From: an uncultured Eubacterium sp.
GTDB lineage: Bacteria; Bacillota; Clostridia; Oscillospirales; Acutalibacteraceae
Reading direction: 5' to 3'
NCBI GenBank assembly: GCA_905234495.1
Contig: CAJOHE010000001.1
Span: 124,001-188,000, forward strand
Length of the DNA stretch: 64,000 nucleotides
A program made the translations under genes and the position numbers. Positions 62,351-64,000 of this stretch are shown one piece after another. The notes beneath the pieces were generated by a model. The model saw only the letters and a list, made by a program, of their open reading frames with translations. It was not told the DNA's origin and made no database searches. The stretch's first letter is position 1; every line of letters begins with the position of its first letter.

Positions 62351-62425
62351 TGTAGGGGCTGACGACTCGGCAGCCCTAAAAAAATTGAGAGAGAAAACGG
62401 GGCGCCGAGGTCGTCGCCCCCTACA
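62351..62425. repeat. 75-bp imperfect inverted repeat (MITE- or REP-like)
   Basis: The ends TGTAGGGG and CCCCTACA and adjacent GACGAC ... CTCGGC segments pair in opposite orientation across about 20 A-rich nt. GC-rich arms in an AT-rich gap, with no gene, resemble the short dispersed intergenic repeats of gut Clostridia genomes. It might also function as an RNA hairpin. Confidence 0.55.
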
Positions 62426-62480
62426 AAAATAGGATACAAATAATAGTATATTATAAATATTAAACCGGTTACAGGAAACA

Positions 62481-62512
62481 AAAAACGGATGGCTTTCGCC
62501 ATCCGTTTTTTT
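62481..62512 (-). terminator. Terminator after the 44-aa peptide gene
   Basis: AAAAACGGATGGC (62481-62493), loop TTTC, GCCATCCGTTTTT (62498-62510). Confidence 0.9.
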
Positions 62513-62518
62513 GTTGTT

Positions 62519-62653
62519 TTAGAACTCTGATGCGTCGAGGTCGGGGATGTCCTCAAGCTCGATATCAGGTACTTCAAATGAAGTTGTGATTCCGTGAGCG
62601 TGTAATGCGAATACGTCGATTTCAAACTCAGGTGAGTAGTAATACTTTTTCAT
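62519..62653 (-). CDS. Small peptide after the second giant gene (44 aa)
   Basis: 44 aa from ATG 62653 with GGGAGGGC upstream. Begins MKKYYYSPEFEIDVFALHAH and ends in an acidic tail (LEDIPDLDASEF). It is 18 nt after the partial giant gene and has a strong terminator after it. Its N-terminus shares pattern MKK-Y-P-E-F with the 43-aa peptide at 51.4 kb. Small proteins of this N-terminal type are frequent in gut Clostridia; function unknown. Confidence 0.5.
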   Translation of the reverse strand: MKKYYYSPEFEIDVFALHAHGITTSFEVPDIELEDIPDLDASEF

Positions 62654-62671
62654 GATATTGCCCTCCCCTGT

Positions 62672-64000
62672 TTAGTCTCCGGACCAGTCATAGGTCCAAG
62701 AGCTGTAAGCCGTTGTATTGATTAATTGCTGTGTCGGTTCGCCTTCATACGGAATGAAGGTGTAAGTGTACGGATAGGTTGCATACGCCCTCATAGGCAC
62801 CTTCTTATAGGTTATGCCGTCCTTGCGTACAGTTACCGTGAACTGACCGGAAGAAGCTACATTATCAATATTCTTCGTGTATTCGTTTACCTTGTAGGTG
62901 CCGCTATCCTGATCATATACCTTCATCAGGTAGTTTACGCCGACAGCCTGGTCCTTTGTGTTGCCCGCAGTAATTCTGAAGTAGCAACGAAGAAGGTCGT
63001 TTGTACCGTCGTTATACTGCTTATAGGTCTGGGTATATACGAACGGTTCCTTGTACCTAATCATAAAGTTGATAACTTCCTGGTCGGTACGAACTACACC
63101 CGCAGGCTTGTGGAAGCCCTCAACGTTTTCGGGTGTGAGGTAATCGCCGTCCTTGATTCTGTACTGAGGCTCGGTATCCTCTGCGCCTTCAACATATGTG
63201 ATTACGTAGTAGGTTTCATCCTCGTATGCAGCAAACTGATAATTCGGATTGTAGGATACGATTCTGTATTTATCACTGCCGTCGCACTTTGAGGCATATG
63301 CGTAGAAATCTCTTGAGGAATAGTTGATTGTTACGCCCGTGCCGAAATACGAATAAACAGTATCTGCGGACTTGGAATAAGGTTTATCAATGTGACCGAA
63401 GGAAATACCGTCGCTGCCGAGAGCAACCTCTGAAACCTGCTCGCCCGTGTACTGAGGTCTGAGATAGATTGTGCTGTCGTCAGTCTGTACCGCGGTGAAG
63501 CCTACAAAGGTGTAGAACGGGATAACTGCGGGCTCAACGGGTTCAGCCATGAGTGCTGCAATCTCGTCGCCGCTGAGCTCGTTGAGGTCCGGATAATCGT
63601 CCTTGAGAACGTACCTTACATCGGTAACATTAGAATAATAATTATATACATATATAGTCCAGCTATCCTCGGGAAGTTCGGTTGAGAGAATTGCTGTAGC
63701 GTGAACGTTTGCATCAGCCTTGAGCTCGAGCGTGGTTCCGTAGTAGGAACTGAGCTTCTTTGACCTGCCTATCGGCTTGTCGTTGCCGTCGGTCAACGTG
63801 AGCGACCACTTGATGCTCTTGGCGTCTGCGCAGTAATCGCTTGCGTCAATCGTGAGGATATCGCCGTACTTACCGGCGTCAACCAATTCGCATTCAATAC
63901 CGTCAACGATGTTGCCTTCCTGGTCCTGAACTGTCAGGAACGCTTCAAACATGTTGTAGTAGTTTTCGTCGAGAGTATTGATAAGGTCGAGAAGCTGAGC
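62672..64000 (-). CDS. C-terminal part of a second giant secreted protein (incomplete at window edge)
   Basis: The reading frame is open to the right edge of the window, so only the last 442 residues are seen. The sequence is collinear with the C-terminus of the 3491-aa protein: an IPFYTF segment, a YVYNYYSNV-like strand near the KVIIKNMYG equivalent, an AAYEDETYY / IAAYGDTVS region, and a similar closing beta domain. It is therefore a paralogue of the giant protein and lies upstream of it in the same locus. N-terminal domains cannot be judged. Confidence 0.7.
   Translation of the reverse strand, partial: AQLLDLINTLDENYYNMFEAFLTVQDQEGNIVDGIECELVDAGKYGDILTIDASDYCADAKSIKWSLTLTDGNDKPIGRSKKLSSYYGTTLELKADANVHATAILSTELPEDSWTIYVYNYYSNVTDVRYVLKDDYPDLNELSGDEIAALMAEPVEPAVIPFYTFVGFTAVQTDDSTIYLRPQYTGEQVSEVALGSDGISFGHIDKPYSKSADTVYSYFGTGVTINYSSRDFYAYASKCDGSDKYRIVSYNPNYQFAAYEDETYYVITYVEGAEDTEPQYRIKDGDYLTPENVEGFHKPAGVVRTDQEVINFMIRYKEPFVYTQTYKQYNDGTNDLLRCYFRITAGNTKDQAVGVNYLMKVYDQDSGTYKVNEYTKNIDNVASSGQFTVTVRKDGITYKKVPMRAYATYPYTYTFIPYEGEPTQQLINTTAYSSWTYDWSGD

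Overview
The window comes from a spore-forming member of the Clostridia (Firmicutes), most likely an Oscillospirales/Ruminococcaceae-type gut or rumen bacterium. Evidence: sporulation genes (cwlD, spoIVA, sipL, spoVM, a SpoIIM-like gene), Gram-positive gene order (priA-def-fmt-rsmB-rlmN-stp-prkC-rsgA-thiN-spoVM, recA-recX), a cysteine T-box, a preQ1 class-III-like riboswitch, a dockerin-like calcium loop, and very large secreted carbohydrate-active proteins. The family-level placement is inference.

Layout. 1-5 kb: tRNA-Leu(UAA), a 2-hydroxyacid dehydrogenase, a cwlD-radA operon, and a Xer-type recombinase preceded by a repeat-rich AT region with a dif-shaped palindrome. 5-8.7 kb (minus): queA-tgt-yajC and two membrane proteins. 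8.7-11.6 kb (plus): asd-dapA-dapB behind a structured leader. 11.6-19.1 kb: aldo/keto reductase, cysE-cysS under a Cys T-box, recA-recX-rimO-pgsA, rpmB. 19.2-24.2 kb: an AT-rich integrative mobilizable element with tyrosine integrase, two unknown genes, a minus-strand small RNA candidate, a 54-aa ORF, a roughly 600-nt structured RNA and a MobV relaxase. It is flanked by two preQ1-type riboswitches and separates the first from queT. 24.7-33.7 kb: plsY-der, an rpmF operon, pgi, a DD-carboxypeptidase, mtaB and a GHL10-like lipoprotein. 33.7-37.1 kb: sipL-spoIVA and, on its own operon end, spoVM. 36.8-50 kb: one long minus-strand operon from yicC to spoVM. 50-64 kb: a secreted-protein locus with a 3491-residue GH43-containing protein, part of a second giant paralogue, and a 43-44-residue peptide gene directly after each.

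How the parts connect. tgt, queA and queT make up preQ1 salvage into tRNA queuosine. asd-dapA-dapB feed lysine and diaminopimelate. cysE-cysS are controlled together by tRNA-Cys charging. SpoIVA, SipL and SpoVM are the three known partners of the spore-coat basement layer and lie within about 3 kb. The most unusual items are the element that appears to use the preQ1 riboswitch-queT leader as its attachment site while supplying a replacement riboswitch, the large RNA it carries (two hairpin loops complementary over 13 nt), and the small peptides paired with the giant secreted proteins.
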